Assembly: GCA_944372115.1 (NCBI GenBank)
Contig: CALVYH010000003.1
Span: forward strand, 123,264-187,263
Direction of reading: 5' to 3'
DNA: 64,000 bases
DNA from: an uncultured Bacilli bacterium
GTDB lineage: Bacteria > Bacillota_I > Bacilli_A > RFN20 > CAG-826
Shown one piece after another: positions 63,255 to 64,000 of this stretch. Position numbers and translations under genes: made by a program. Numbering within the stretch: position 1 is the first letter of the stretch; every line of letters starts with the position of its first letter. The notes below the pieces were generated by a model. It saw nothing but the letters and a program-made list of their open reading frames with translations, was not told the origin of the DNA and searched no databases.

Positions 63255-63278
63255 GCTCGAGAAATCGAGCATTTTTTG
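63255..63278 (+). terminator. ssrA terminator
   Basis: A 7-bp stem TGCTCGA / TCGAGCA (63255-63261 with 63266-63272), GAAA loop, then six T. Confidence 0.92.
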
Positions 63279-63349
63279 TTGGAACTTAATTTAAAAAATA
63301 GAAAAAAAGCGAATTGAACGTATAAGTAAAAGATTTACATCTTATTCTA

Positions 63350-63414
63350 AAAACAGCACCAGAATTTGATGCTGTTTTATTTTTTGGCGGAAAAGTGCGC
63401 CAGGCGAACTTTTC
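63350..63414. other. Hairpin and inverted repeats at the probable IS66 end
   Basis: A 9-bp stem AAAACAGCA / TGCTGTTTT (63350-63358 with 63370-63378) is followed by GAAAAGT (63390-63396) / ACTTTTC (63408-63414) around GCGCC. This GC-richer patch just after the transposase stop probably marks the element's end; the exact boundary cannot be set from one end. Confidence 0.45.
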
Positions 63415-64000
63415 GACTCTACATTTTAATGGAGAATTTTTCTTTCATCTCTTGAGCATATGGTAATAATTTTTCTATATCTTGTTTATTAGAATTTTCT
63501 AAGATGTATTGCAAATAAGTTTGAACATCCAGCATGTTAATTTTTGCTGTTCTTATGATAGAAAATAAAATAGCCATAACATTTGCTCCGTTATATGTAT
63601 TGGATGCCATAAATACTTTCCTTTGAACTACAAATGGTTTAATCGCTCTTTCCGCTATATTATTATGAATTTCTATGTGCCCATCCAAAAGATAAGTAGT
63701 TAATTCTTCCCGGTTTTTAACTATATATTTAACTGCATCATAAAGCGCAGTACCTTCTTGATAACTTTTTAATTCTAATTTTATTTTTATTCTTTGTAAT
63801 ATCGGTATATGGTCTTTATTTCTAGCTATTTTTATTTCGTTCGGAGTCATTTTCTTTGACCTATATTTTCGTTCATAATCAAATAATTTATCTATTAAAT
63901 CAATAAATTCTTTAGTTGCGGAGCCTTGAATTTTATTTTTCGGTAAGGCTTTTAATATATTTTCAAAGTTTCTTCTAGCATGTACCCAACATCTTTGTAA
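63386..64000 (-). mobile_element. IS66-family insertion sequence, partial
   Basis: The transposase fragment and GC-richer end sequence mark one end of an IS66-type element. Accessory genes tnpA and tnpB and the other inverted repeat would lie beyond the window. Confidence 0.75.
63419..64000 (-). CDS. IS66-family transposase, C-terminal part (cut by window end)
   Basis: The frame runs open to base 64000, so about 193 residues are seen and the N-terminus is outside. It starts at LQRCWVHARRNFEN, the conserved C-W-x-HARR-x-F of IS66 transposases, and includes IEIHNNIAERAIKPFVVQRK with the last catalytic Glu. It ends in the family's short helical tail. No frameshift is seen in this part. The element lies 180 nt downstream of ssrA. 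Confidence 0.88.
   Translation of the reverse strand, partial: LQRCWVHARRNFENILKALPKNKIQGSATKEFIDLIDKLFDYERKYRSKKMTPNEIKIARNKDHIPILQRIKIKLELKSYQEGTALYDAVKYIVKNREELTTYLLDGHIEIHNNIAERAIKPFVVQRKVFMASNTYNGANVMAILFSIIRTAKINMLDVQTYLQYILENSNKQDIEKLLPYAQEMKEKFSIKM

Noticed and set aside
1..64000. Mycoplasma-type code with UGA as Trp
   Set aside because: Trp is always UGG, several genes end in TGA, and RF2 is encoded.
1..64000. CRISPR array or tRNA genes
   Set aside because: No spaced direct repeats were seen. The only GTTCGAAT-type T-arm is in tmRNA.

Overview
The window is about 28% G+C and comes from a low-GC Bacillota, class Bacilli. The gene order (dnaX-ebfC-recR-tmk-holB, ricT-rsmI, comFA-comFC-secA-prfB, secG near ssrA) points to an uncultured gut lineage of the Erysipelotrichia / RF39 / Mollicutes-relative type. 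Placement rests on gene order and composition only. UGA is a stop codon: several genes end in TGA, and prfB carries the autoregulatory UGA frameshift. This rules out the mycoplasma code. No rRNA, tRNA or CRISPR array is visible. The one clear RNA gene is ssrA.

Layout. 1-1231: end of a caspase-like (clan CD) peptidase gene overlapping a small lipoprotein. 1314-3824: a fused ABC ATPase/FtsX-type permease. 3961-9571: translation and housekeeping genes (rpmE, metG, a free formyltransferase C-terminal-like domain, an rRNA m5U methyltransferase, a DUF234-type ATPase, a MazG-like pyrophosphohydrolase). 9851-13662: an operon joining an old-yellow-enzyme flavoprotein to a two-subunit aconitase-X dehydratase. 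13855-20693: mixed accessory genes (acetyltransferase, GH3 glucosidase, DMT transporter, small membrane and lipoproteins, ECF S-component plus uridine-kinase-like kinase). 20825-26918: a six-gene operon of a diverged triosephosphate-isomerase homologue, a LarA-type nickel-pincer racemase homologue, a diverged NagB homologue and a complete SsuABC/TauABC-type importer. A TauE/SafE exporter and a DeoR repressor follow. 29496-35306: sugar genes (mutarotase, nagA, phosphofructokinase, class II aldolase, ROK kinase).

35429-40405 holds pyrG, a pseudouridine synthase and a duplicated-DUF1538 membrane protein with two PII-like proteins. 40539-48831, mostly minus strand, is the dnaX-recR-tmk-holB-ricT-rsmI cluster. 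It is interrupted by a plus-strand glyA-acetyltransferase pair and by a 365-nt stretch that looks like an undescribed structured RNA with its own promoter. 49055-61240 runs prfA-prmC-tsaC-rpiB, comFA-comFC, secA-prfB-yitT-uvrB and secG. 61353-64000 has a membrane protein, a NUDIX hydrolase, ssrA and an IS66 transposase cut by the window end.

The genes describe a fermentative cell that takes up sugars, amino sugars and an unidentified anionic or aldonate-like substrate. It feeds them into glycolysis, keeps ComF competence proteins, and uses tmRNA rescue. Recurrent signals are near-perfect promoter palindromes, shared DeoR-like half-sites, and start codons placed 6-8 nt after a -10 box, which suggests leaderless mRNAs.
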